A DNA stretch of 21,912 bases from Cylindrobasidium torrendii FP15055 ss-10. Taxonomy: Eukaryota > Basidiomycota > Agaricomycetes > Agaricales > Physalacriaceae. The translations under genes and the position numbers were made by a program. Numbering within the stretch: position 1 is the stretch's first letter; the number at the start of each line of letters is the position of its first letter. The DNA lies in NCBI GenBank assembly GCA_000934385.1, contig KN880774.1:1-21912 (forward strand). Reading direction: 5' to 3'. Positions 7,123 through 18,368 of the stretch are shown in pieces. The notes under the pieces are model-generated. The model was not told the origin of the DNA. It searched no databases and was given only the letters and a program-made list of their open reading frames with translations.

Positions 7123-10100
7123 TTACCATAAGTCGAGCTCCTGCCCGCTGGCCTCGAGTCGCTCCATCCACACCTCCCACCCTTCCCCATTCCCAATTCC
7201 TCTGCCGTTTGCCTTCTTCCCGCCTGAGTTTTTGCCACTTCCCTTTCCCTTGTCCGCGGGTCCACTGACCTGGACGAAACATCAGCACGAAGAACCAGTA
7301 GAACTCAGGAATTAAACGCACATCGTGAGATAAATGCTTGATCTCTGCCAGGTCATCCGTCGCCTGTGCACGCAACCAAGATGCGCTTGACGCTCTGTGC
7401 ACCAAACAATCCGGCTTCACATAACCGGGCGGCACCTCCCACGTTTCTCCTTGATCTCTCCTCTTCACCCAATCCTCCATCGGTCGCCCATCGCCCCACA
7501 AGCTCCCTCCATTGGTCTTTTCTAATATACCCATCATGGCAATGGCCTCACCCTTGGGTATAGGCGTAGGCTGACTCGGCGTCACACAACCCATGTCCAC
7601 CTCCTTCCTCAACACTCTATCCACATCCACACTGCTGAACCATGCCACACCCTCCGGCAGGTCCCCGAATCCGAGCTTCACCGCAAACTGACTGCGCGTC
7701 CAGAAATTGGCAATCTGCAGGGCCAGCGCCAGCCGATAACGGTCCTCCGCATGGACAAGGTAGCGCAGCTCGTCGTGAACGCTGATGAGGTACCGCGCCC
7801 GGATGTCATACTTGCGAATGAGGTGCCGCATTGAGACAATGAGCAGATGCAGATAATCTACACCACTGCTCTGCACGACCCAGTTGATTCGACTCGGCAT
7901 GTAGTCGCTCCCAAATTTCCCGTTGACAGGTAGATTTTTCGCGGCGAGGGCATGGGTGATACTGCAACCCAATGCAGGCGTCTCTGGTCGTTCGCTAAGA
8001 GCGATACCTTCGAGTTTGTTGAATACGAAGCTCTCCGAGCCACCGTACCAGAACTTCCGCCCCTCGAATAAGTCCGTTCGATGCGTGTTCCGGCCCTTCG
8101 TCTTCGCATAGAGGTCCGAGGCCAGGCGCTTCGCCTCAGCCTCGTCCACCGATGAATTAGCCTGTTGAAGAAGAAGCATGGCGTGCTTCATCCCCGCGCC
8201 ATAGATACGCGAGTAATTGAAGACCTTCGCCTGGTCACGCGAAATGCCCAAGATGTCCGCGGTCTTGCTGTGTAAATCACTCTTCTGCGCCTTCGTTCCC
8301 TCCAGGGTCATCCATCCTAGCGCGTTACTCCCATGCTCTCCAAACTGCGCATCTCCCATGCAGCTCGAGATCCAAAGCTCCTCGCTGTCCACGTCCGCGC
8401 CTACAATGTAGTGATCCGGCGGCGCACGTACAAGGGACTTGAGCTCAGATCCAACACGGTTTGCTTTGGCATTGGACGCCGTCAACCAGGTTTTCTCGAT
8501 AGCCCGACGCGTGACTGTCCCCATTGTAATGACTTGTGGGACAATGACACCCCACTTGCCGTCCTCAGGCTGCGCGTCCCCATCAATACCCATCTCCTTT
8601 CCATGCTGCCACTGCACCATCTGACTCTTGATGCGTTCGCGCGCCGAGACCCAGTACGAACATTGCACCCCAACATCTACCATCCGCTTCGCCTCATCTC
8701 CCGCCCCACTCTTCAGCGTCCCATCGCTCGCATACCCAAAAAACGTCTTTCCGAGCGGCGAGCCAACATTCGCGGAGTCTCCGTCCTTGTGCGGGAGTTT
8801 GAAGAACGAGTAGCCAAAATCCTCGACATCCCCTCGAAGTTTCAGATCCGCCTCATCTTCGAAGAATACCCGCCGGAGCTTGACATTGGCAGCTTCACCA
8901 TCGGGCACGCGGAACGTCCATCCATGCTTTCGCGAGAAAAAGAGCGGCCAGCCATGCCAGGACATACGCAGGAGCAGCGGCGCAATACGGTTCTTCATCG
9001 TTATATCCACTGACCCAGGCGGCATATCCTTCTTCGGCTTCGTGAGGTCCCAAAACCATTTCGGGTAGTACACCTTCGGTTCCGCAGGTGGTTTCTTCGC
9101 CTTGGATTTCTTGCCCGCGGTCCATGAGAGTTGCGATGCCCACTGGTCGGCGTTCTCCTGCCCTGCAGCCAGAACGCGCTCCGCCAACTCGACGATGGCA
9201 CCAAGAGCACTGGCATCGCCTGCACATATGCGCTGTGCCAGCTCCACATCGCAGCTATGCATGTCGCCGCTTCGAAGCAATGTTCCGGCGTATTTAGCAT
9301 TGAGCACAGAAGCTATCTTCGCGCCTTTGGACGTGGATGGACGCGAAATATCGCCGGAGTCATCGATGAAGTGCCACTTTTCCTTCGGAGTGAAAAGCAT
9401 AGGATGGCCGTGGTAGGAAAGCTGGAGGATCAAAGGGAGGATGCGTTCGATGGACTTCTTGCCGAGTGGGTCTTCGACAAAGGTTTCATACCAGGAGGGT
9501 ACTGCCGCCGGGGCATCTACTACGGGGGTAGCAGCCTAGCAGCTGGGTCAGAGACGCGTCACAACTATATAATGGGAACACACCTTGATCCCGACACCAC
9601 GAGACGCGCCAACGACCTTCGGTGACCAGTCCAACTGGCTTAACCACGGATCGTGAGCATAAGTGTCCTCATCCTGTTCAGGATCCCAGTTGGCCATGAC
9701 ATCCCTCGCAAGCTTCTCCAATCCATCCTTGACACCTTTCTCCAATTCCAGCCAGACGCCCTCGGCAGTGTTGATGTACTTCTCCCAACTCTCGTTGACT
9801 GTAAGAAATCCGGACCCCATCTCCAGGACACCAGCGAAGCTGACTGGGTGCGGACATGCCTCGCGCCATCCTGGAAGCACACAACGGTAGACTTGGTGCG
9901 TCACCCAGACGTCCTTTGCACAATAGGAAAGATAATCTTGCAGCCCAGCGAGGATGTGCTCGGGGGTGGACACCATAAAGTCGTTCCGAATCTCCTTCGA
10001 GACGTCGATATCGCAATACAGCTTGGCTACGTCGGCGAGGGAGTTCATGGCCGTGAGATCCTCCCAAGTCTTTCCGGGGCCAATGTTGGCAGAGTCGCTG

Positions 10101-11230
10101 TCTTCTGACAAGACGTTCGGGGAGGGTGCACCAGGCGTGAAACTGTTCTTTCCACCGTCCTGCAGCTCGCCAAGTGAGCCCTGGAGATGCTCCCACAGGC
10201 GTACGAGCTCTTTCCTGCGCTCTTCGTTGTCTTGATCCTTCTTGAGCTTGTTGAGTTCTGTCTGGATTTCCTTGAGCATGCCTTTGACGGCCTCGAGGGC
10301 TTCCAGCTGCTGTGTACTCTCCTCATCCTTCTGCTTGCGATACTTCATCCACGCAGGACGCTGGTGACTGGAGATGCCTTTGACGGCGACATGCATGGCC
10401 ATAGTGTCTAAGAACCGGTTCTGCGTACCGCCAAGATGGTATTCCTCCAGCGTGCGTGCACGGTCGTACGAGACGTTGTGGCCGACGATGATACGCGGCT
10501 GATCTCGAGGACCAAGTGGGACAAGTTGTTCGGGAGAGTGACTGGCTGGGTCGAGCAACCAAGGGGAAATCCAGCCGTACCAGGCGCGTTCGCTCGCAGC
10601 GGTAGCCATAATGGGGTACGGGTGGTAGTTTGGAAGCGTCTCCACATCGAAACAGAGCATCTGTTCTCCCCCTTCTCCTTCACCTGGAACATGATATGAG
10701 GAGAGGTATCGTATTACGACGGAGCACGCACCTGGATAGGCAACACTTTCGCTGTAACCACTTCCATCTGCGCGCCAAACGTATTTCGTCCACCCAGCCT
10801 GCAGTTCCCAGTACTCGGGCATGGGTGGTAAATCCACCTGGGAGAACTTTTCGGCAAAGCCGAGGTACGGCTGACTTTCCTCCAGACCGATGCGCCAGAA
10901 ATGCTCGAGAAGATCGTTACCCTGGAGTTCGGGCATAGTGAACGCCGTCGACGGCAGCTGGGAGGACTTGGACGGGTCGAGGCCATGAGCAGCAAGGTGG
11001 TCGAGGGCGATATTAAGGTATGCAGGGGGCGCTGGAGGTGCCGAAGCCCCACGAAACACTTGCGAATGGAGGGTCGACGACAAAAGTTGGACTCCAAGGG
11101 GATTGCGCTTGACTATCGCGACTGGATTCGCCTCTTTGCGCAGGGCTTGTGCTCGAAGAACGGGCGAGGTGGATGTATAGCGTTTTGTAGGTCCATTATA
11201 GGATTTGAAAATGGAAAGTCGTCTGAGCAT
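7123..11230 (-). CDS. MIP1: Mitochondrial DNA polymerase gamma, catalytic subunit
   Basis: Family A DNA polymerase that replicates and proofreads mitochondrial DNA in the matrix; predicted 1321 aa. Minus-strand exons: 11230-10732, 10683-9584, 9535-7270 and 7223-7123. The first ~36 residues are rich in Arg/Lys/Ser without acidic residues until the mid-30s, a likely import signal. Proofreading motifs: Exo I CFDVE (D179, E181), Exo II VGHNVSYDR (235-241), Exo III YCAKD (D424). Polymerase motifs: A GADVDSEELW (D914), B RDQAKVFNYSRIYGAG (from 966), C VHDE (D1121). A Lys/Glu-rich stretch at about 282-335, between Exo II and III, looks like a coiled coil. The last intron (7224-7269, GTCAGT...CAG) is inferred: splicing gives an end WEVWMERLE...DLW, whereas read-through gives an unrelated basic then hydrophobic tail ending at 7052. 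Intron 1 is in frame and could be retained without a stop. Confidence 0.95.
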
Positions 11231-11891
11231 TTCATTGGCAAAAACGAGGGTCGGAAAAGCGCGCCAGCATAAGGAAAATTAAGAGACGACCAAGACGCGT
11301 CTACGGTGGTCGGACAGAAAGTGCAAGTTGGCGGAAATGCCGATGGCCGATCATTCTCACGCGAGCGCATCACTCTGCTCTGTCCACCATGGACCAAATC
11401 CCCCAGCCAGGCGTTTCCTCCTTGCCAAATAATCGCGAATAGTTTTCTCAGCTGTTGTTGCAGGAAATTCCCAGCAAACTAGTTGCAATTTCGTTTTCGA
11501 GGCTCTTCACTTCGTTGGTACCGTCATACGAAGATTCTCAATGTGACGGTCCATGTCTTATTCTGGCCTCAGCCATTGCATCACAACGCTGTGTTTTCCA
11601 TGCTTCTTCCAGCTCGGAGGAGACATGGAAGTCGTCATTGCGAACAAGCGCAGTAAGATATCCACATTTTAGACCCTTTTCAAAACTCCTTAAGCCCCGG
11701 AGGGGTTATTTCCTCTTGTTGATGCGTACTATAGGGTCTATTCTGATCGTTTCACTGCGAGACGATTCACACTTCCAAGACTCCGCAGTCGCTGGCTCGC
11801 TACAGTATAAAGGTTGACGACCAGTCGGCGCTACTCAGTCGTAATCTCACCCGGACACTTCACACCCACACCACTACCACTCACCACTACC
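11231..11891. other. Divergent promoter region, polymerase gamma / zinc-finger gene
   Basis: This holds the 5' flanks of the polymerase gamma gene (-) and the C2H2-RING gene (+). The only clear element is a TATA box at 11806. Open frames in it show no domain and I support no gene. Confidence 0.5.
11806..11812 (+). promoter_or_regulatory. TATA box of the C2H2-RING gene
   Basis: TATAAAG lies 86 bases before the ATG at 11892, in the usual place for a fungal core promoter. Confidence 0.55.
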
Positions 11892-12608
11892 ATGTCTACC
11901 CCTTTCCCTTCGTCCTTGGTACACGTCCGCGACACCGGCTTGTACTGCACACTTTGTGATCTGTCGTTCGCCACCACGGAGCAACTCCGCACACACATCG
12001 ACGAGTCCGACGCCCATCCACTGTGCATGCCATGCAACCGCGGCTTTCTCAACGACAATTCGTTCCGCTTGCACTACATGTACAGCCCTGTCCACCACTA
12101 TTGCAACGAATGCGGTATCCATTTCGATTCGAAGCGGCCTAAGACTATTTAAGTGAGTCTCCTTCACTTGGTTCTTGTATAGACATGATATTGACCACTA
12201 GTTTTGTAGCATATGCAAATGGCTGTTCGTCATCATCGCGAGTACGAGCCTGGGGACCGCGAGACGCGCCCCGTAGGCTGGGAAGACGCTCTCGCTCGTG
12301 AGCAGGAGCGGGAGGAGAACAAGGAAGAATCGTTCATCACCTCCGACACGACCACAAGCAGCCGTAAACGATTTACTCAGAGGTTGCTCCGGTACAAGAT
12401 GAAGACGACTGTGCCAACAAAGGAGCCCGTGCGCTTGAGCTGTCCGGTGTGCTTGAACTCAGCGGCGAAGCTCTCCGCGACGCGGTGTGGGCATGTATTT
12501 TGCTCGGGATGCATCAAGCATACGTTTGAGCAGGGACAGGGATGTCCTTCGTGCCGCGCGCAGGGGAGTGCTTCGCAGCTGAGGCCGTTGGCGTTGGCGG
12601 CGCACTAG
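11892..12608 (+). CDS. C2H2 zinc-finger / RING protein with a damaged splice donor
   Basis: Two exons, 11892-12152 and 12210-12608, around a 57-base intron. Exon 1 encodes two fingers of the form C-x2-C-x12-H-x6-H (CTLC...H...H and CMPC...H...H) and the start of a third (CNEC). Exon 2 supplies the two His of the third finger (HMQMAVRHH), a charged linker, and a C-terminal C3HC4 RING: CPVC, CGH, CSGC, CPSC, with 11 and 10 residues in the variable loops. The protein could be an E3 ubiquitin ligase; related finger-RING proteins are common in mushrooms. Odd point: using the GTGAGT donor leaves TAA as the last codon of exon 1, in frame. One missing G before TAAGT would explain this (see findings). 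As read, exon 1 alone gives 86 aa; an ATG at 12213 could give a separate 131-aa RING protein. It is either a recent pseudogene, a sequence error or a gene with unusual splicing. Confidence 0.62.
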
Positions 12609-13052
12609 TCACTACCTCCGGATTTCTACCATACCACTTTTAGCTGTTCTTGATGTATTTCTCCCGATTTTCACAATTTACAATACCCAACACATACACA
12701 CCGCGTGAATTGAACACATTTCTTTCGTATGAACTTTGATTGCGATCATCTGAAACGGGTATACATAGTTCAGTTCAACTGCTACCGTCAAAACTTGCTA
12801 GTCCGCACTGGTCGACTGACTAGATCTGGGAAGATAATCATCGAACTTACGAAGAGCTGCGAAAGATTGAACAAAACACTGAAATTGAGTTTCTGTACAA
12901 CGGCAAAATGATGGAGGGGAATTGTTGAGACAACTTGAATCCATCGCCAGCTAATTGAAGCATTAGTACATACAACATTGAGTTATTGACAGTCCTCGAT
13001 GATAAATAGTATCAAGTCCGCTACGGTATTCTGTTTCCAAGTACCACGAAAT
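12609..13052. other. Convergent intergenic region
   Basis: This is the 3' flank shared by the C2H2-RING gene (+) and the first monooxygenase copy (-). It is AT-richer than the genes around it. The one open frame (about 12729-12911) shows no domain. I see no gene or clear repeat. Confidence 0.5.
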
Positions 13053-15285
13053 CTACTTGAAGAGCGTGTGGACAGCCCAACGCTTGAAAACCTTGTACAC
13101 AACGTAAGGGTGAATAAAATCAATTGGTGCGGCATCCATGAGAGCAAAGTTCCTGGCGAAGACGAAATCTGCCAGACGTTAAGCCAGCGGTGTCGACGGT
13201 GAAAATCCAAACGTACTGATGTAGGCATCCTGGGTGTTCGAATCCCATCAGCTCACACACACAACGGTACCAGTGAACTTGTATTCCACTCACCTCTGTG
13301 CACAGGTTCCCGACTTGAGTCATGTATTGGCGCAAGAAGCCGCCTGATTCCAGCGACTCTCCTTCCTCCGGGATGGTGGTGGCATATGCATAATCTACTC
13401 ATCGACGCATAAGCACCTCTGCAAGAAGAGTTTGAACTTTCTCACCGTTAGTCTTCGGGCCTTCCCTACATAGTATCGAAGTGAAATTAGCTGTTTCCCG
13501 CTTGCACGAGTAAGTTACACACCACAGGGGAGTAATCTTGTCAGCTTGCATCTTGAAAAATTCGCGAGAGAAATGTGGCGGTAGAGATGCCTTCGTGCGC
13601 GAACTGTCCAGCAGAGTGTTGATGCACACTCCTCCAGAGAACGACTTGATAATGCCTTGCCTATTCAGGCTATAAGCCTCGATTGGGATATACACGGAAA
13701 TCCAGAAACAAACCCGTAGACAGGGTTGAGGCGGGCAACTGCATCTCCAAGCGCGACAAAGTTTGAGGGAAGGTCAGGGCAGTCCTGGTATTGTGTCCAG
13801 AACGGCGCAGCTAAGGTATATCATATCAACGCCCCTCTGAAAGCTGCCAAAGCGCCGCGACTCACGGATGGCAATGTGCTGAGAGACCATGGTGTCTTCG
13901 CATCCACGGAGAAGTTCCAAAGTCTCGCATACTCGCTCGGGCAAGGGCTGGGAAACCTTGAGGCTACGGACATAGTCGATTATACCGTCGATGTTCTTCG
14001 GAGGGATCACGGCATCTGAGCCCCATCCTCCACAACAAAGGAGAACTAAGAGTAATTTCAGTAACTTCCACGCCGCTTCGGAAAAGGGATCAACGTACTG
14101 CGATGTCCATCAGTGCGATACATGACTATTTGACGACAGTCGACAGAGGCAAGAGGCACGTTCGCGATGATCCCACCGCCACCCTGTTTGTCGAAGCCAC
14201 CGGGGATAGGTAACTGAGAGCCAAGTTCACGCGACGGGGCAAATTCGAAGGTAATGTACTGCATCTTGGGGTCATATGAGCGTTTCTTGAGGTCGCGAGC
14301 AAGTCCAAGTCGCTTCAACCACTTGACCCCTCCCTGTGATGGTCCACTGCAGTCTGAAGGCGGGAATGAGATGAGCTAACACGAGGTATCGACTCTTGCG
14401 CACCAACAACGAGTGCAACATCCATTTCATGGTTGCCGCCTTCCGCATCGCGGTAGGAAACACCCGTGAGAACAAGCGGATGCGCTGGGTCCGTCGTGAG
14501 TCCAGTCACAGTACCGACTATTTGCTCGATATTAGGATATGCCGTCTTATCCAAGGTGAGATGGCGCAGTAACGTCTCGAACCCGCGCCTGCCTGCCCAC
14601 AAAGTCGCCGGGAGCTTCCCGCCAAAGTATGGACGAGGGTCCTTGACCGGTATACCCCAGTTTCGAGCTTGGAAGTCAGCTTCGCCGACCCTGTTGCACA
14701 ATCAAAGAATGAGCACCGAGAAGCCTGACAGCCTTCGAGCACATACTGAATGTCCCTTGCCGCGCACTCTTCCAACAACTTTGAACCAAACGCCTGTTGA
14801 ACGGTCCTGTACAGACCATGCTGCAAACCTAGGCTCTTTATCAGTATCCCAATCCGCGAATCTCGAAAAGAGATACTTGCCGTGGAAAGAGTTGTATTGC
14901 ATTACACGCGTACGCTTGTTTTCCTGATTCCAGGAATCCGTGCGACGCCCGTCCTCCGTAGTGAGCCAACTCTCAGGCTCAATAATGACCACACGCTCAA
15001 AGTGGTCGGAACAGACCCGCGCAGCGAAGAGACCTCCAACGCTAAGCAAGAATAAACACCTTAAAAAAGAGAAAGACGAGCCAGTGGATCGCACCTCCCG
15101 CCGCAGATTACTGCAATTCCTGGAATCTTGGCACTGTCCGGACGCTTCTGTCCAAGACGTGATACGTCGTACCAAATCGTATACTTGGCGATAAGTCTGC
15201 GCCTCAGAAACTCCCATAGTAGCCCCGCGCTGTAGTACAGCGCCAGCGTTATGGCGAGCAGCGATAGAGCGATCGAAGTGTTCAT
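13053..15285 (-). CDS. FAD-dependent monooxygenase-like protein, copy A
   Basis: Predicted 546-aa flavoprotein of the class A (single-component) type, probably anchored by one N-terminal helix (about residues 4-24). Twelve exons: 15285-15095, 15041-14881, 14828-14747, 14690-14404, 14353-14099, 14045-13866, 13810-13714, 13660-13523, 13465-13446, 13394-13294, 13229-13217 and 13168-13053; every phase closes. FAD-binding landmarks are the Rossmann turn CGGSVGGLFAAR (61-72) with acidic EPESW after it, VVDCSGPS (D241, G244), and the GD motif ALGDAVARLNPVYGQG (G407, D408). Exons 9 and 11 are only 20 and 13 bases. Intron 2 has a GC donor (GCAAGT). The copy at 16160-18368 has the same exon plan and mostly the same sequence. 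Such proteins form a large family in Agaricomycetes; substrate is unknown. An in-frame ATG at 15303 would add six residues. Confidence 0.88.
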
Positions 15286-15366
15286 AGTTAAGAGGGAATA
15301 CATGATGTTGAAGCAGTGAAGGAGGATTCCGTTTTGTACGTTGAACGAATTCTTCAATTTTGCGCT

Positions 15367-15374
15367 CTTATATA
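15367..15374 (-). promoter_or_regulatory. TATA box of monooxygenase copy A
   Basis: On the minus strand the sequence reads TATATAAG, 82 bases upstream of the copy A start. The matching stretch upstream of copy B has no TATA-like sequence. Confidence 0.5.
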
Positions 15375-15385
15375 CATCTGGACTC

Positions 15386-15760
15386 TCCATTCAGGACTCA
15401 GTAAATCTGCTTATTTGCCTGCAGATAGAGCCCCGTTTCTTTCTCCGATACCTCTTGAAGTTGTCGTAGTCATTTAGTCAGACGGTACACAAGCTTCATT
15501 CACGGACTTGGCACGGGCGGTACATAGTGTCAGTAAATCGTGTGTCAAGCACTGCCTACGGCTGCTTGGCAGGCCGCATACGGTTCTCTTGGACAATCCG
15601 TAGCATAGCAGAATAAAGTGTGTTTCTTTGTGAAGTTCTTTGATGGTTTTTTCACTAGTCACGCCGCTTCAAGTCGGCAGGTTCCCCCGATCTGCCGCAC
15701 GCGGCGCGACGCCAAACTTGACTTTCCAAAATTGGAAAATAATGATGATTGATCGTAGCA
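15386..15760. repeat. Duplicated upstream region, copy A side
   Basis: The 5' flank of copy A shares blocks with the 5' flank of copy B (18482-18690). Examples are TCCATTCAG and TAAATCTGCTTATT near 15386-15415 and 18482-18511, and GACTTTCCAAAATTG at 15720-15734 and 18654-18668. The blocks are separated by unequal gaps, so the tandem duplication took in several hundred bases of promoter that later diverged by insertions and deletions. Confidence 0.7.
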
Positions 15761-16159
15761 ATAGGGGAAGCAAAACACTGTTGTTGTTGGCAGTTGTGCA
15801 TAGAAATTTCCCTACGGGCTCTAGATACTATGTATTATCAGAAGGGGCAACATAAACGCAGTTTCCGACAGCTTCCAGGATGCGAGAAGAAACTTGTCTA
15901 TCGGATTTGCCAGGTTGTACACGGTACTGGTCGGTCGAAACCATGAGAAATTTGACCGAAGGGAAGGTATTTGATTTGACTGTTAGGATTTTCAAGGCGA
16001 GAGAAACAAAATGTCAAAGAGCTCGGAGGCAAATTGATGACGAAGCAGCATTGTTCAGACAATCTGTCGCTAGCCACAAGCCATTGCCCCAAACAGTTAC
16101 GAACACTGCATGCCAATAGGTAATTTAAATTATGTGACTTGCTCACAATACCACGAACG
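15761..16159. other. Spacer between the two monooxygenase copies
   Basis: This is the 3' flank of copy B and the far upstream flank of copy A. The open frames here show no known domain, and I see no mobile-element features. The duplication junction must lie in or near this stretch. Confidence 0.45.
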
Positions 16160-18368
16160 CTACTTGAAGAGCGTGTGGACAGCCCATCGCTTGACAACTT
16201 TGTATACAACGAAAGGATGAATGAGGTCGATTGATGCGGCATCCATGAGACCAAAGTTTTTGGTGAAGAGGAAATCTGCAGGACGGTGAGCATGAAATTG
16301 TGACAATGAACATTGCCAACGTACTGATGTAAGCGTCCTGTAAGAAATCCCGTTAGTTCGAGAGGCAGATCATGAGAAGTCTTTTCAAGTTGCACGCACC
16401 TCAGTGCACAGATTCAAGATTTGATTCATGTATTTGCGCAGAAGGGCGCCCGAGTTCAGCGACTCTCCCTCTTCCGGGATAGTGGTGGCATATGAGTAGT
16501 CTGATGGTTAAAGCGTGAGGACTATGAATGCAAAATCAGAGGCGTCTCACCGTTCGTCTTTGGGCCGGCCCTAGGGATCGAAGTCAAATCAGCGGCTCTA
16601 CTATCAAGAAGTACGTGACATACCACATAGGATCAGTCTTAGTCGCTTGCATCTTGAAGAAATCGCGAGAGAAATGCGGCGGTAGGGATGGCTTTGTGCG
16701 CGAATCCTCCAGCAGAGTGTTAATGCACACTCCTCCGTAGAATGCCTTCACGATTCCTTGTCTAGTCGAATTAGCCTCAGTTGGATTGTGCACGATATAA
16801 GGATCTAACCCATAGAGAGGATTGAGGCGAGTGACCGCATCTCCGAGCGCAACAAAATTCGAAGGAAGGTCGGGGCAGGTATGGTATTGTAACCAAAACG
16901 GAGCAGCTGTACAAACTCTGTTCAAGATGGTACTCCAAGTGGACAAATGCCACTCACGGATCGCAATATGCTGGAAAGTCATAGTGTCTTCGCATCCGCG
17001 GAGAAGTTCCAACGTTCCGTATATATGCTCTGGCAAGGGCTGGACAACATTGAGGCTGCGCGCATAGTCGATTATTTCGTCGATGTTGCGAGGGATCACG
17101 ATATGTGAGCCCCATCCACCACAACATACGTGAACTGCGAGTACCTCAGTCAGTAGTAATCAAAATCAAAGGGGGATTGTCTAACGTACTGCGATGTCCC
17201 TCGACGCGGTACATAACCATATGACGACAGTCGAGAGAGGCGAGAGGTGCATTTGCGATGATTCCTCCGCTGCCCTCTTTGTAGAAGCCGCCAGGGACAG
17301 GCAGTTGTAAGCCCAGCTCGTGCGACGGAGTGAATTCGAAAGTGATGTACTGCATCTTGGGGTCGTACGTGCGTTTTTTGAGGTCCAGAGCAAACCCAAG
17401 CCGCTTGAGCCACTTGATCGCGCCTTGCGTTGGTCCACTACAATCTAGAAATGGGCATTGAAGATACAGAGCAGCGATGTGATGGAGACCGCGCACCGAC
17501 GACTAAGGCAGCATCTAGTTTGTGATTACCTCCGTCTGCATCGCGATAAGTCACGCTTTTGAGAGCTTGTGGACGTGCAGGGTCAGTCGTAAGCCCTGTC
17601 ACTGTGCCGACCACTTGTTCGATATTAGGATACAGCGTTTTGTCCAAGGTGAGGTGGCGAAGTAACGTCTCGAGTCCGCGTCTGCCTGCCCAAAGGATCG
17701 TTGGAAGCTTTCCGCTGAAGTAGGGACGAGGGTCCTTCACCGGTATGCCCCAGTTACGACTTTGGAAGTCAGCCTCGCCAACTCTGTCGCCATATCAAAG
17801 AAAGAGCGCCGACAAGTAGCTGAGCACATACTGAATATCTCTTGCCGCACACTCCTCCAACAACCTTGAACCAAAGGCCTGTCGAAGAATCCTGTATAGG
17901 CAGTGTTGGAAGCCTCGACTTGTGGTCAGTCGCCTAGTCTTAGCAGCCGACGATAGAGAGATACACACCATGAAGAGAGTTGTATTGCATCACACGCGCA
18001 CGCTTGTTCTCCTGATTCCAGGAATCCGTGCGACGTCCATCCTCCGTGATAAGCCAACTCTCAGGCTCAATGATGACTACACGCTCGAAGTGGTCGGAAC
18101 AGACCCGCGCAGCGAAGAGACCGCCCACGCTATTCATAACCAATCAGCATCTTAGAAAAACGAGCTGGGCCTCTGGAACGCACCTCCCACCGCAGATTAC
18201 CGCAGCTCCTGGGATCTTTGCGTCGTCCGGGCGCTTCTGCCCAAGACGAGGTGTGTCGTACCAGATCGTATACTTGGCGATAAGTCTACGCCTCAAACAC
18301 TCCCATACCAGCCCCGCGCCGTAGTATAGCGCGGGCGTTATGGTGAGCAACCAAAAGGTGACTGACAT
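16160..18368 (-). CDS. FAD-dependent monooxygenase-like protein, copy B
   Basis: Intact paralogue of copy A, 543 aa, same strand. Twelve exons: 18368-18184, 18129-17969, 17913-17832, 17783-17497, 17444-17190, 17134-16958, 16906-16810, 16761-16624, 16570-16551, 16500-16400, 16337-16325 and 16275-16160. Ten of the twelve exons have exactly the length of their copy A partners; exons 1 and 6 differ by two codons and one codon. Motifs: N-terminal hydrophobic helix with ALYYGAGLVWECL, Rossmann turn CGGSVGGLFAAR, VVDCSGPT, and the GD motif ALGDAVTRLNPLYGQG (G404, D405). Introns 2 to 11 are GT-AG, including intron 2, which is GC-AG in copy A. Intron sequences have diverged far more than exons, so the duplication is not recent and both proteins seem to be under selection. 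The start is the first ATG; the codon at 18383 sometimes read as a start is TTG. Confidence 0.88.

Noticed and set aside
8333..9013. 226-codon plus-strand frame opposite polymerase gamma
   Set aside because: It is an antisense shadow of the polymerase domain, whose motifs A-C read cleanly on the minus strand; the plus frame has no domain.
12957..12990. Minus-strand short frame ending CCMY considered as a CaaX pheromone
   Set aside because: The a1a2 residues are Cys and Met, not an aliphatic pair, no ATG lies at a suitable distance, and no precursor-like processing motif is present.
13217..13262. tRNA-like B box (GTTCGAATCC) inside intron 10 of monooxygenase copy A
   Set aside because: The T-stem does not pair properly, there is no A box or acceptor stem upstream, and the stretch fits the exon 11/intron 10 boundary of the gene.
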